This document shows positions 26,622 through 35,371 of a DNA stretch of 64,000 nt, in pieces (the stretch's first letter is position 1; every line of letters begins with the position of its first letter). Source of the DNA: Stenotrophomonas raiganjensis (SeqCode) (lineage in GTDB: Bacteria; Pseudomonadota; Gammaproteobacteria; Xanthomonadales; Xanthomonadaceae); the NCBI RefSeq assembly GCF_030658505.1, contig NZ_JAUTXR010000156.1:24661-88660 (forward strand), in the 5' to 3' direction. Under the pieces are notes generated by a model. That model ran no database searches. It was not told where the DNA came from and saw nothing but the letters and a program-made list of their open reading frames with translations. The position numbers and the translations under genes are program-made.

Positions 26622-27260
26622 GTGCCTGTGCGAGTTCTCATCGTCGACGATCACACCCTGGTCCGCGCCGGCCTGGCGCGGCTGCTGCAAGGGTTTGCCG
26701 ACGTGCACCTGGTGGCCGAGGCCAGCAATGCCGAACAGGCGCTGCAGCTGGCCCTGCAACACGCGCCGGACGTGGTGCTGATGGACCTGTCACTGCCCGG
26801 TCGTACCGGCCTGGAAGCCCTCAGTGACATCCGCCTGCGCGCCCCCGGCACCCGGGTGGTGATGATGACCATGCATGACGACGCCGCGCACGTGCGTGAC
26901 GCGCTCGATCGCGGTGCGGTCGGGTTCGTGGTCAAGGATGCGGCACCGCAGGAGCTGGAACTGGCGTTGCGAGCCGCACACGCCGGCCAGGTGTTCCTGA
27001 GCCCGCAGATCTCGGCCAAGATGCTGGCGCCGATGCTGGGCCGCGAGAAGCCCACCGGCATCGCCGCATTGTCGCCACGCCAGCGCGAGATCCTGCGCCG
27101 CATCGGCAAGGGCGAGAGCAACAAGGAAATCGCCGCCGACCTCGGCATCAGCGTCAAGACGGTGGAGACCCACCGCGCACGCATGATGGAATCGCTGGGC
27201 TGCCGCCGCGCCAACGATCTGTTGCTGCTGGCCGCACGCCACCAGCACGAGCTGGAGTGA
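26622..27260 (+). CDS. LuxR/NarL-type response regulator
   Basis: A 212-residue regulator with a receiver (V-D-D at 8-10, phospho-acceptor D55 in VVLMDLSLPG, lysine in FVVKDAAP) and a C-terminal LuxR helix-turn-helix (LSPRQREILRRIGKGESNKEIA...). Start is uncertain: GTG at 26622 matches the usual N-terminus (VPVRVLIVDDH), while a GTG at 26595 would add nine residues. No kinase is adjacent; the HisKA_3 kinase at 1818-3920 is a candidate partner. A 9-bp inverted repeat (27451-27473) downstream, before rpoN, could be its operator, and a CCCCTACA half-site lies at 26602-26609 near its own start. Confidence 0.9.
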   Translation: MPVRVLIVDDHTLVRAGLARLLQGFADVHLVAEASNAEQALQLALQHAPDVVLMDLSLPGRTGLEALSDIRLRAPGTRVVMMTMHDDAAHVRDALDRGAVGFVVKDAAPQELELALRAAHAGQVFLSPQISAKMLAPMLGREKPTGIAALSPRQREILRRIGKGESNKEIAADLGISVKTVETHRARMMESLGCRRANDLLLLAARHQHELE

Positions 27261-27270
27261 TCCTCTGCGG

Positions 27271-27288
27271 AAGGGGGCAGCCCCCTTT
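27271..27288 (+). terminator. Possible terminator after the LuxR-type regulator
   Basis: Seven-bp stem AAGGGGG / CCCCCTT with a 3-nt loop, 10 nt after the stop. The T-tract is only three bases, so activity is uncertain. Confidence 0.45.
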
Positions 27289-27582
27289 CCAGGGGAAAGG
27301 GACCTGACCCCTGCCCGGCCCGCGCGGACGACGAATTCCCGTCACCCCGACAGGCCCTGACAGGAATCCGTACACGGCGCAGCCCGATCAACCCGGCACC
27401 CGCACCGGAAATCAGTAACTTAGCAGCGGTCATCGTCAATATTCCGCGCCGATGTAGGGAATACCCCTACATCCTGTCAGGACAACCACGAAGTCCCTCA
27501 GGAACCCCCCGATTCCGCCCCCGCCGGATCAAAAGCAAGATGCGTTCCACAAGGCGCCGGGGAGCGGTGCCGGGGAACCACG
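27289..27582 (+). promoter_or_regulatory. Control region upstream of rpoN
   Basis: The gap between the LuxR-type regulator and rpoN holds no open gene. It contains a perfect inverted repeat, GATGTAGGG-AATAC-CCCTACATC, at 27451-27473, which looks like an operator for a LuxR/NarL-type regulator. Flanking it is a separated inverted pair, CCTGACAGGA (27356-27365) and TCCTGTCAGG (27472-27481). No sigma-54 or sigma-28 site is visible, so rpoN probably uses a housekeeping promoter. Confidence 0.5.
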
Positions 27583-28992
27583 ATGAAGGCTGCACTCTCG
27601 ACCCAGCTGGGCCAACAACTTCACCTCACCCCGCAGCTGCTGCAGTCGATCCGGCTGCTGCAGCTCGATGGTCTGCACCTGGAACAGGAAATCCAGCGCC
27701 TGCTGGACTCCAACCCACTGCTGGAGATCGAGGAGGCCGAAGCGCCTGCCGCCGACGCCACCGAGGCCGTCGCCACCACGCTGGAAACGGCCGCGTTCGA
27801 CGAGCTGCCGGAGTCTTCGATGTGGGACGTGGCCGGCGCCAGCTGGCAGGACGGTGACGATGACCGCATGGCGCGCATCGCTGCGGGGGAATCGACCGAC
27901 CCGCAGCTGCGCGTGCTGCAGCGCCTGTCGCTGGACATGGACGACCGCGAACTGGCGGTGGCCGCGTTCTGGCTCGACCACTGCGATGAAGCCGGCTACC
28001 TGCAGGCACCGCTGGAACAGCTGCAGCTTCTGGCCAGCGCCCAGTTCGATATCGCGGCCGACGGCGTGGAAGCCATCCGCCAGCAGCTGCTGCACGGAGA
28101 ACCCGCTGGCATGGCCGCGCAGGACCTGCGCGAAGGCCTGCAGGCACAGCTGCGCAGCCTGCACGGCGTGGTCCCCGCTCGCCATCTGGCCGCCCGCATC
28201 CTCGATGGCGCGCTCGATGCGCTGGCCGCCCACGACTACCCTGCCCTCGCCCGCCAGCACGACGCCGAGATCGACGACGTGCGCGAGGCCGTGCGCCTGA
28301 TCCTCTCGCTGCAGCCGCGCCCGGGCGACAGCCTGCTGCCCGAACGCAATGCGGTGGTGGTGCCGGACGTCGTGGCCTGGCACGCCGATGGGCAATGGAA
28401 GGTGGCACTGAACCCGGCCACCAGCCGCCGCGTCTCGATCAACAGCCAGTACGAACAAGCCCTGGCCGAGACCAGCGACGCCGCCCCGGCACTGCGCGAG
28501 ATGCTGCAGGAAGCGCGCTGGTTCAGCCGCGGCCTGTCGATGCGCTACGACACCCTGCTGCGCACCGCGCGGGTGATCGTCGAGCGCCAGGCCGCGTTCC
28601 TGGTGCGTGGCGAGGAAGCCATGGCACCGCTGACCCTGAAGGAAGTGGCCGAGGAGATCGGCATGCACGAGTCCACCGTCTCGCGCATCACCACCGGCAA
28701 GTTCCTGCAGACCCCGCGCGGCACCTTTGAACTGAAGCACTTCTTCGCGGTGCGACTGGAAGGCGCCAGCGTGTCCGGCCAGGCGGTGAAAGCCATGGTC
28801 CGCCGCCTGATCGACGCCGAACCGGCCGGCCGCCCGCTGGCTGACGAGGCCATTGCCGGCCTGCTGTCGCGCCAGGGGGTGAACATTGCCCGCCGAACCG
28901 TCGCAAAATACCGAGAACAACTGGATATCGCCCCGGCCCGCGAACGGCGCCGGCTCAGCGCCAGGCAACCACAGCTGGCCCGGGTGGGCTGA
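27583..28992 (+). CDS. rpoN: Sigma-54 factor RpoN, flagellar-cluster copy
   Basis: RNA polymerase sigma-54, 469 residues. Region I is at the N-terminus (LGQQLHLTPQLLQSIRLLQL), an acidic Ala-rich region II follows, and the C-terminal RpoN box ARRTVAKYRE lies at residues 436-445. Xanthomonads often have two rpoN genes, with rpoN2 inside this cluster beside fleQ; that fits the location. Its targets here are the six -24/-12 sites before flgA, flgB, flgG, fliE, fliL and flhB. Confidence 0.95.
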   Translation: MKAALSTQLGQQLHLTPQLLQSIRLLQLDGLHLEQEIQRLLDSNPLLEIEEAEAPAADATEAVATTLETAAFDELPESSMWDVAGASWQDGDDDRMARIAAGESTDPQLRVLQRLSLDMDDRELAVAAFWLDHCDEAGYLQAPLEQLQLLASAQFDIAADGVEAIRQQLLHGEPAGMAAQDLREGLQAQLRSLHGVVPARHLAARILDGALDALAAHDYPALARQHDAEIDDVREAVRLILSLQPRPGDSLLPERNAVVVPDVVAWHADGQWKVALNPATSRRVSINSQYEQALAETSDAAPALREMLQEARWFSRGLSMRYDTLLRTARVIVERQAAFLVRGEEAMAPLTLKEVAEEIGMHESTVSRITTGKFLQTPRGTFELKHFFAVRLEGASVSGQAVKAMVRRLIDAEPAGRPLADEAIAGLLSRQGVNIARRTVAKYREQLDIAPARERRRLSARQPQLARVG

Positions 28993-29006
28993 AAAGGATG
29001 TTGGAC

Positions 29007-29384
29007 ATGAACAAGCTCACGGTCCTGCTGGTCGATGACCACGAGGGCTTCATCAATGCGGCGATGCGTCATTTCCGCAAGATCGACTGGCTGCAGATCG
29101 TCGGCAGTGCCGGCAACGGCCTGGAAGCGATCGAACGCTCGGAAACGCTGCGCCCGCAGGTCGTACTGATGGATCTGGCGATGCCGGAAATGGGTGGCCT
29201 GCAGGCCACCCGCCTGATCAAGTCGCAGGACGATGCACCGTACATCGTGATCGCCAGCCACTTCGACGACGCCGAGCACCGCGAACACGCGCTGCGTGCC
29301 GGTGCCGACAACTTTGTCAGCAAGCTGTCCTACATCCAGGAAGTCATGCCGATCCTGGAAGGCCTCAGGGAGGAACAGTCGTGA
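29007..29384 (+). CDS. Single-domain response regulator between rpoN and fleQ
   Basis: A 125-residue lone receiver with an acidic pair (LLVDDH), phospho-acceptor D56 in [13 protein letters not shown], and no output domain. The start at 29007 follows AAGG by 9 nt; an ATG at 28998 lies right against that AAGG and is unlikely. It overlaps fleQ by 4 nt. The place between rpoN and fleQ suggests it acts on flagellar transcription or relays phosphate, but the partner is not visible. Its final helix diverges from CheY (SKLSYIQEV in place of the usual KPF), so a switch-binding role is unlikely. Confidence 0.88.
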   Translation: MNKLTVLLVDDHEGFINAAMRHFRKIDWLQIVGSAGNGLEAIERSETLRPQVVLMDLAMPEMGGLQATRLIKSQDDAPYIVIASHFDDAEHREHALRAGADNFVSKLSYIQEVMPILEGLREEQS

Positions 29385-30886
29385 GTGAATCGCGCATCCT
29401 GGTGCTGGACAACGACGCCGTGCGTGCCGAGCGCACCGTTGCCCTGCTGGAATTCATGGACTTCAACCCGCGCTGGGTTTCCGACGCAGCCGACTTCGAC
29501 CTGGGCCGCCAGCGCCAGAACGACTGGATGGCGGTGATCGTCGGCAGCCTGGACGACACCGCTGCCAGCACCGCACTGTACGACTGGCTGGGCGGTAGCA
29601 GCCTGCCGCCCCCGGTACTGCTGGCCGATGGTGATGCCACTGCGTTTGCCCAGCAGCACGGGCTGCACGAAGCCAACATCTGGCCGCTGGAAACGCCGCT
29701 GCGCCATGCGCAGATGGAAGCCCTGCTGCGCCGCGCGAGCCTCAAACGCCTGGACGCCGAGCACCAGGCCGGCGCCGCGCAGGACCAAGGCCCGACCGGC
29801 AACGGCCCGGCGGTGACTGCGTTGCGCACCATGATCGAGCAGGTGGCCGCGTTCGATACCACCGTGCTGGTGCTGGGCGAATCCGGTACCGGCAAGGAAG
29901 TGGTCTCGCGCGCCATCCACCAGCGCTCGCCGCGGCGTGACGGACCGTTCGTCGCAATCAACTGCGGCGCCATTCCGCCGGACCTGCTGGAAAGCGAACT
30001 GTTCGGCCACGAAAAAGGTGCCTTTACCGGCGCGCTGACCGCCCGCAAGGGCCGTTTCGAAATGGCCGAGGGTGGCACCCTGCTGCTCGACGAAATCGGC
30101 GACATGAGCCTGCCGATGCAGGTGAAGCTGCTGCGCGTACTGCAGGAACGCAGCTTCGAGCGTGTGGGTGGCAACCAGACCATCCGCTGCAACGTGCGCG
30201 TCGTGGCTGCAACCCACCGCGATCTGGAAACGCGCATCGCCGAAGGCAAGTTCCGCGAGGATCTGTTCTACCGCCTCAACGTGTTCCCGATCGACGTGCC
30301 CGCCCTGCGCGAGCGTCGCGAGGACCTGCCGGCGCTGGTGGAAACCATCGCCGCACAGCTGGCCCGCACCGGCCGTGGCGAAGTCCGCTTCACCCCGGAA
30401 GCCCTGCAGGCACTGGCCGGCTACGACTGGCCGGGCAACGTGCGCGAGCTGACCAATCTGGTCGAGCGCCTGGCCGTGCTGCATCCGGGCGGTTCGGTGC
30501 GCGTACAGGACCTGCCGGCCCGCTATCGTGGCGATGCGGCACTGGCTGTCGCGCCGGTAGCGGCTCCGGCGCCGCCGCTGGCCAGTGAAGAACGCCTGGA
30601 CCTGCGCAGCTTCTCGTTCCACACCCCGGGCAGCGGCAACCAGCCAGCGCTGGAGCACGGCATCGCCGTCAATCGCCCGGCTGCACCGGCCGCACTGCCC
30701 GACGAGGGCATGGACCTGCGCAACCACATGGCCAACATCGAACTGGGCCTGATCAACGAAGCGCTGGAACGCACCCAGGGCGTGGTCGCCCACGCCGCCC
30801 AGCTGCTTGGCCTGCGCCGCACCACCCTGGTGGAAAAGCTGCGCAAGTACGGCATTGAACGTGAGCAGGCCGAACTGGCCGGCTGA
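29381..30886 (+). CDS. fleQ: Flagellar master regulator FleQ (sigma-54 activator)
   Basis: A 501-residue AAA+ enhancer-binding protein. The N-terminal receiver-like domain has no phospho-acceptor Asp ([10 protein letters not shown] at the expected place), as in FleQ. The AAA+ domain has Walker A GESGTGKE (K172), GAFTGA at 213-218 for sigma-54 contact, and DEIGDM. A C-terminal Fis-type helix-turn-helix ([20 protein letters not shown]) ends it. FleQ of Pseudomonas binds c-di-GMP and is restrained by FleN, encoded here at 50774. Translation starts at GTG overlapping the previous stop. Confidence 0.95.
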   Translation: MSESRILVLDNDAVRAERTVALLEFMDFNPRWVSDAADFDLGRQRQNDWMAVIVGSLDDTAASTALYDWLGGSSLPPPVLLADGDATAFAQQHGLHEANIWPLETPLRHAQMEALLRRASLKRLDAEHQAGAAQDQGPTGNGPAVTALRTMIEQVAAFDTTVLVLGESGTGKEVVSRAIHQRSPRRDGPFVAINCGAIPPDLLESELFGHEKGAFTGALTARKGRFEMAEGGTLLLDEIGDMSLPMQVKLLRVLQERSFERVGGNQTIRCNVRVVAATHRDLETRIAEGKFREDLFYRLNVFPIDVPALRERREDLPALVETIAAQLARTGRGEVRFTPEALQALAGYDWPGNVRELTNLVERLAVLHPGGSVRVQDLPARYRGDAALAVAPVAAPAPPLASEERLDLRSFSFHTPGSGNQPALEHGIAVNRPAAPAALPDEGMDLRNHMANIELGLINEALERTQGVVAHAAQLLGLRRTTLVEKLRKYGIEREQAELAG

Positions 30887-30914
30887 CGCGTGCTGTCAGC
30901 ATGAAGGGGGCACG

Positions 30915-30945
30915 AACGCCTGGGCTTGCCCGGGCGTTGGTGTTT
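30915..30945 (+). terminator. Weak hairpin after fleQ
   Basis: AACGCC-T-GGGC and GCCC-G-GGCGTT form a GC-rich stem about 28 nt after the fleQ stop. It is followed by GGTGTTTGT, a poor T-tract, so it is a weak terminator at best. Confidence 0.5.
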
Positions 30946-31026
30946 GTGGGATTTGCAACTATTCCCGATGCGCTTCGCTCCGGGACGCAATAGCCTCAAG
31001 GGTTGCGATTGCCACCGAGGAATGCC

Positions 31027-31369
31027 ATGAGCGAGACCTTTGAAGGCTCCATGCAGGAAATACTGGAATCCATGCTCAGCGTTTGTCTGGAGTACGGAGA
31101 GAATCGCGTGGATGGTGTGTACCTGTACGGCGCAGCGGAAGCTGGTACTTCCTCTGCAGACGTCTTCTATGAAATAGGTAGTGGCATCTACAGGATTCAC
31201 GAGTTGAACGACTCTCCCGTCGCCCGGGATGGGCAGCAGTTTGATGTATCACAAGTTCAGCCATGACCTTCATTTCACTAATACCGAGGATCTCCTACCG
31301 AGTGACTTTTTCGAAGCGTGGCTCCAGGAAGTGAAGGAGCGCACCTCAAACGCCAATGTCGACGGTTAG
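31027..31369 (+). pseudogene. Broken YezG/DUF600-type immunity gene
   Basis: The first frame starts at ATG 31027 behind GAGG. It encodes MSETFEGSMQEILESMLSVC and on to FDVSQVQP, stopping at 31264-31266. The neighbouring frame then encodes FSHDLHFTNTEDLLPSD and FFEAWLQEVKER, ending in TAG at 31367-31369. Together they match the N-terminal third and C-terminal quarter of YezG-family immunity proteins (about 150 residues, from memory). Some 50 middle residues appear deleted with a change of frame. The segment is visibly less GC-rich than its flagellar neighbours. No toxin gene is present, so it looks like a remnant of a horizontally acquired cassette. Confidence 0.55.
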
Positions 31370-31499
31370 CCGGGAGCGCAATTCCGGAACGAAGATGAGG
31401 CCACCGTGGTCAGCTGACCCCGTTTCATTTGCACGTTTTCCTAGAGACAACGCAGCCGCAGTGCGGTGCATTGCAGGGACACCCCAAGGAGCTCCCACC

Positions 31500-31916
31500 A
31501 TGCACCGCACCACCCTGCTCGCCGCCCTGCTCTTCCCGGTCCTGGCCACTGCCGCCAACTGCTACCTGCCGACCACTCTGGACCAACGCCAGTTCACCAA
31601 CCTCAGCGACCCGCTGTACGCACCGGACAACCCCAACGCCGGACGCATGGTGCAGGTCAGCTTCGCCGGCAGCCAGTACGTGCTGGACATCCTCGGCACC
31701 GGCCTCCGCATCGGTGGCAGCTACCGCTATCAACGCCTGGCCCCGCATATCGCGGAAATCCAGATGACTGAAAGCCACCCAGCCGGTCCCGCCCACTACA
31801 CCCTCCTGCTGACCTGCCTGAGCGACCACCAGGGTCGTTTCATCTACACCCAGCACGACGGCCCCATCGCACCGCGCCAGCGCCAGAATTCCGGCCACTG
31901 GACCCTGCAGCCGTAG
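31500..31916 (+). CDS. Small secreted protein of unknown function
   Basis: A 138-residue protein with a clear signal peptide (MHRTTLLAALLFPVLATAA) and a mature domain starting NCYLPTTLDQRQF. AAGGAG precedes the ATG. I recognise no family. The mature part has two cysteines (after the signal peptide and near LLLTCLSD), which could form one disulfide. It lies between fleQ and fliE, within the accessory segment and next to repeats, so a flagellar role should not be assumed. The frame is open upstream of the chosen start but lacks a ribosome site there. Confidence 0.7.
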   Translation: MHRTTLLAALLFPVLATAANCYLPTTLDQRQFTNLSDPLYAPDNPNAGRMVQVSFAGSQYVLDILGTGLRIGGSYRYQRLAPHIAEIQMTESHPAGPAHYTLLLTCLSDHQGRFIYTQHDGPIAPRQRQNSGHWTLQP

Positions 31917-31992
31917 GCCAGAAAACCGACGCCGGTTAAATGGCGCCACGACCGGAGTCAGAGCCGGTTGCGTTGCAACGGGATCCGACCCC

Positions 31993-32013
31993 GTGCCGAC
32001 CAACGGTCGGCAC
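31993..32013. repeat. SMAG-like palindrome
   Basis: GTGCCGACC-AAC-GGTCGGCAC followed by CCACC. It has the same build as the GTGCCAACC palindromes at 38978 and 45700 and is a Stenotrophomonas-type short repeat. Confidence 0.65.
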
Positions 32014-32073
32014 CCACCACCATCAGAAGCACCATCAGCAGCAGGTTCCAACAGATCGCGGCCCACTGTCGAA

Positions 32074-32175
32074 GGCGGGGTGGGTCCGGTTGCGGGGGTG
32101 TCCGCGGCATGGATGCCGCAGCCAGGCCCCCAAGGACGGGTTTACGGCGTCCCCCGTAACCGGACCCACCCCGCC
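32074..32175. repeat. 102-bp inverted repeat with perfect 18-bp arms
   Basis: The arms GGCGGGGTGGGTCCGGTT (32074-32091) and its exact complement (32158-32175) bracket an interior hairpin GCGGCAT-GG-ATGCCGC at 32104-32119. It resembles a dispersed Stenotrophomonas repeat family (from memory). It lies in the gene-free stretch 31917-32351 before fliE. No coding sequence is supported inside. Confidence 0.7.
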
Positions 32176-32227
32176 ACCCCACGGATAGCCCGATTTTGAC
32201 GTTGATGTTGACGTGGCCTCTGCGGGT

Positions 32228-32244
32228 GCAGGGCGCAGCCCTGC
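32228..32244. repeat. Short perfect hairpin upstream of fliE
   Basis: GCAGGGC-GCA-GCCCTGC, embedded in a stretch (about 32198-32250) that looks repeat-like. With the two elements above it completes the non-coding content of 31917-32280. Confidence 0.5.
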
Positions 32245-32289
32245 CACCAAACACCCCCACCCTCACTTCACTGAATCGAAAACCGGTTT

Positions 32290-32305
32290 CGGCACGGCAC
32301 TTGCA
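32290..32305 (+). promoter_or_regulatory. Sigma-54 promoter of the fliE operon
   Basis: CGGCACG, GCAC, TTGCA: one mismatch in the -24 box (C for T), correct spacing, about 46 nt before the fliE ATG. It probably drives fliEFGHIJK. Confidence 0.85.
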
Positions 32306-32351
32306 CTGGCTACAGCAGACAACCCCATCCCTGTTTCTGGAACCGTTGCAG

Positions 32352-32717
32352 ATGTCCCACTCCGTCACTTCGATCCTTTCGCAGATCCGCTCCTATCAGA
32401 CCCAGATGGGACAGCCGGCGCTCAACCCGCTGGGCGAAACGCCTCGCAGCAACGCCCTGCCGGGCACGGTGCTGGATGCACCGCAGGCCCAGCCGGCCAG
32501 CTTCACCGAAACCCTGCGTGGTGCGATTGCCGGCGTCAACGATGCGCAACAGAAATCCGGCGCCCTCGCCAAGGCCTTCGAAATGGGCGACCCCAGCGCC
32601 GACCTCGCCAAGGTGATGGTCGCCTCGCAGCAGTCCCAGATCGCCTTCCGCGCCACCGTGGAAGTCCGCAACCGTCTCGTCCAGGCTTACCAGGACGTGA
32701 TGAACATGCCGCTGTAA
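32352..32717 (+). CDS. fliE: Flagellar MS-ring/rod junction protein FliE
   Basis: A 121-residue FliE that joins the MS-ring to the rod. Start at ATG 32352 (MSHSVTSILSQIRSYQ); the longer open frame upstream covers the promoter and is not real. The C-terminal family motif VMVASQQSQIAFRATVEVRNRLVQAYQ-type helix is clear. First gene of the fliE-K operon; fliF follows after 13 nt. Confidence 0.95.
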   Translation: MSHSVTSILSQIRSYQTQMGQPALNPLGETPRSNALPGTVLDAPQAQPASFTETLRGAIAGVNDAQQKSGALAKAFEMGDPSADLAKVMVASQQSQIAFRATVEVRNRLVQAYQDVMNMPL

Positions 32718-32730
32718 GGAATAGAGACGC

Positions 32731-34377
32731 ATGGCACTGACGCTCTCCAAGGACAGCCTGAACGCCGAAAAGGCCGGGCAATGGTTCGACCGCCTGCAGA
32801 GCCTGCAGATCACCCGTCGGCTGGGCCTGATGGCGATGATCGCGGTGGCGGTGGCGGCAGGCCTGTCCGTGTTCTTCTGGTCGCAGAAGCCGGGCATGGT
32901 CCCGCTGTACACCGGCCTGGACCAGAAGGCCACCGCTGAAGCCACCGACCTGCTGCGCGCCGCGCAGATTCCGTTCGCGCTCGACCCGGCCACCGGTGGC
33001 ATCACCGTGCCGGAAAAGAACCTGCACGACGCCCGCCTGAAGCTGGCCGGTTCCGGCCTGACCGACAGTGGCAAGCTCGGCTTCGAGCTGATGGAACGCG
33101 ACCCGGGCTTCGGCGTCAGCCAGTTCGTCGAAAGCGCGCGCTACCAGCACGCGCTGGAAACCGAACTGTCGCGCACCATCAACACGCTGCGCCCGGTGCG
33201 CGATTCGCGCGTGCACCTGGCCATTCCCAAGCCCAGCGCCTTCACCCGCCAGCGCGACGTAGCCAGTGCCTCGGTCACCCTGGAACTACGTGGTGGCCAG
33301 CAGCTGGAACGCAGCCAGGTGGACGCCATCGTGCACATGGTCGCGGCCAGCATCCCGGACCTCGCGCCGGAACGGGTGACCGTCGTCGACCAGAGTGGGC
33401 GCATGCTCAGCATCACCGACCCGAACAGCGAAGCGGCGGTCAACGCGGCCCAGTTCGAGCAGGTGCGCCGCCAGGAAACCTCGTTCAACCAGCGCATCCG
33501 CGAGCTGCTGGAACCGATGACCGGCCCTGGCCGCGTCAACCCGGAAGTGAGCGTGGACATGGATTTCTCGGTGACCGAGGAGGCCCGCGAGCTTTACAAC
33601 GGTGAGCCGCAGAAGCTGCGCAGCGAGCAGATGAGCGAGAACACCACCAGCACCCCGGGGCCGCAGGGTGTGCCGGGTGCCACCAGCAACAGCCCGCCGG
33701 GCCAGCAGGCCGCCCCGGCTACCGCACAGACCCCGACCGAAAGCAGCAAGAACGCGACCCGCAACTACGAGCTGGACCGCACCCTGCAGCACACCCGCCA
33801 GCCGGCCGGCCGCATCAAGCGCGTGTCGGTGGCGGTGCTGGTGGACAACGTGCCGCGCGCCGGCGCCAACGGCAAGATGAGCCCGCAGCCGCTGTCGGCC
33901 GCCGAACTGACCCGCGTCGAGGCCCTGGTCAAGCAGGCGGTCGGCTTCAATGCCGAGCGTGGCGATACCGTGTCGGTGATGAATGCCCCGTTCGTGCGCG
34001 AGATCACGCCCGAACAAGGCCCGGCCTGGTGGGAACTGCCGTGGGTGCACGATGCCGGCCGCATGCTGCTGGGCGCAATCGTGGTGCTGGCGCTGCTGTT
34101 CGGCGTGCTGCGCCCGGCACTGCGCGCGATTACCGGGCAGAGCAAGAAGAACGACGAACAGGCACTGGAACCGCATACCGCGGACGTACAGCTGGTCGAT
34201 GACGATGGCATGCCGCTGCCGGCGCTGGGCGCCGACCGGGCCAGCCTGGGTGGGCCGGAGGCGCTGGCCCTGCCGGTGGATTCATATGAGGAACGACTGC
34301 GGATGGCGCGTGAAGCCGTGAAGACCGACTCCAAGCGCGTGGCCCAGGTGGTCAAGGGCTGGGTGGCCAATGACTGA
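32731..34377 (+). CDS. fliF: Flagellar MS-ring protein FliF
   Basis: MS-ring protein, 548 residues. Transmembrane segments lie near residues 35-55 (LGLMAMIAVAVAAGLSVFFW) and 445-464 (MLLGAIVVLALLFGVLRPAL), with the periplasmic ring-building domains between. The C-terminal cytoplasmic tail, which binds FliG, ends AREAVKTDSKRVAQVVKGWV. The stop overlaps fliG by 8 nt. Length is typical. Confidence 0.96.
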   Translation: MALTLSKDSLNAEKAGQWFDRLQSLQITRRLGLMAMIAVAVAAGLSVFFWSQKPGMVPLYTGLDQKATAEATDLLRAAQIPFALDPATGGITVPEKNLHDARLKLAGSGLTDSGKLGFELMERDPGFGVSQFVESARYQHALETELSRTINTLRPVRDSRVHLAIPKPSAFTRQRDVASASVTLELRGGQQLERSQVDAIVHMVAASIPDLAPERVTVVDQSGRMLSITDPNSEAAVNAAQFEQVRRQETSFNQRIRELLEPMTGPGRVNPEVSVDMDFSVTEEARELYNGEPQKLRSEQMSENTTSTPGPQGVPGATSNSPPGQQAAPATAQTPTESSKNATRNYELDRTLQHTRQPAGRIKRVSVAVLVDNVPRAGANGKMSPQPLSAAELTRVEALVKQAVGFNAERGDTVSVMNAPFVREITPEQGPAWWELPWVHDAGRMLLGAIVVLALLFGVLRPALRAITGQSKKNDEQALEPHTADVQLVDDDGMPLPALGADRASLGGPEALALPVDSYEERLRMAREAVKTDSKRVAQVVKGWVAND

Positions 34378-35371
34378 GCCGCAATTGACCGGCGTGCAGC
34401 GCGCGGCCGTACTGCTGCTATCCCTGGGTGAGCTGGACGCGGCCGAGGTGCTGCGCCACATGGAACCCAAGGAAGTGCAGAAGATCGGCATCGCCATGGC
34501 CACCATGACCGACATCACCCGCGAGCAGGTGGAACGGGTGATGGACCAGTTCGGCCAGGAGCTGGGCTCGAAGACTTCGCTGGGCGTTGGCTCGGACGAC
34601 TACATCCGCAACATGCTGGTGCAGGCGCTGGGCAGCGAGAAGGCCGGCAACCTGATCGACCGCATCCTGCTCGGCCGCAACACCACCGGCCTGGACGCGC
34701 TGAAGTGGATGGACCCGCGTGCGGTGGCCGACCTGGTGCGCAACGAGCACCCGCAGATCATCGCCATCGTGATGGCGCACCTGGAAACCGACCAGGCCGC
34801 CGACGCGCTGAAGCTGCTGCCCGACCGCACCCGCGTGGACGTGCTGCTGCGCATCGCCACCCTCGACGGCATTCCGCCGAACGCACTCAATGAACTCAAC
34901 GAGATCATGGAGCGCCAGTTCGCCGGCAACCAGAACCTGAAGTCGTCCAACATCGGCGGCGTGCAGTGCGCGGCCAACATCCTGAACTTCATGGACAGCG
35001 GACAGGACCAGGCGATCCTGGGCGAGATCGCGCGCATCGACGCGCCACTGAGCAACCGCATCCAGGACCTGATGTTCGTGTTCGACGATCTGGTCGACCT
35101 CGACGATCGCGAAATGCAGCTGGTGCTGCGCGAAGTGAGCGGCGAGCGCCTGGGCCTGGCCCTGCGCGGTGCCGACATCAAGGTGCGCGACAAGATCACC
35201 CGCAACATGTCGCAGCGCGCGGCCGAAATCCTGCTGGAAGACATGGAAGCTCGTGGCCCGGTGCGCCTGTCCGACGTGGAAGGCGCGCAGCGTGAGATCC
35301 TGGCCATCGTCAAGCGCATGGCCGATGAAGGCACCGTCACCATCGGTGGCAGCGCGGAGGCCATGCTGTGA
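34370..35371 (+). CDS. fliG: Flagellar motor switch protein FliG
   Basis: Switch protein, 333 residues. N-terminal FliF-binding domain (VQRAAVLLLSLGELDAAEVL), middle domain with the EHPQIIAIVMAHLE motif, and C-terminal torque domain (DLDDREMQLVLREV) with the charged ridge that meets the stator. It overlaps fliF at its start and fliH at its end, as is common in this operon. Confidence 0.97.
   Translation: MTEPQLTGVQRAAVLLLSLGELDAAEVLRHMEPKEVQKIGIAMATMTDITREQVERVMDQFGQELGSKTSLGVGSDDYIRNMLVQALGSEKAGNLIDRILLGRNTTGLDALKWMDPRAVADLVRNEHPQIIAIVMAHLETDQAADALKLLPDRTRVDVLLRIATLDGIPPNALNELNEIMERQFAGNQNLKSSNIGGVQCAANILNFMDSGQDQAILGEIARIDAPLSNRIQDLMFVFDDLVDLDDREMQLVLREVSGERLGLALRGADIKVRDKITRNMSQRAAEILLEDMEARGPVRLSDVEGAQREILAIVKRMADEGTVTIGGSAEAML

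Noticed and set aside
31408..31419. Perfect 12-bp palindrome GGTCAGCTGACC
   Set aside because: No second copy, promoter or regulator logic nearby. A single 12-bp palindrome in 64 kb carries little weight.
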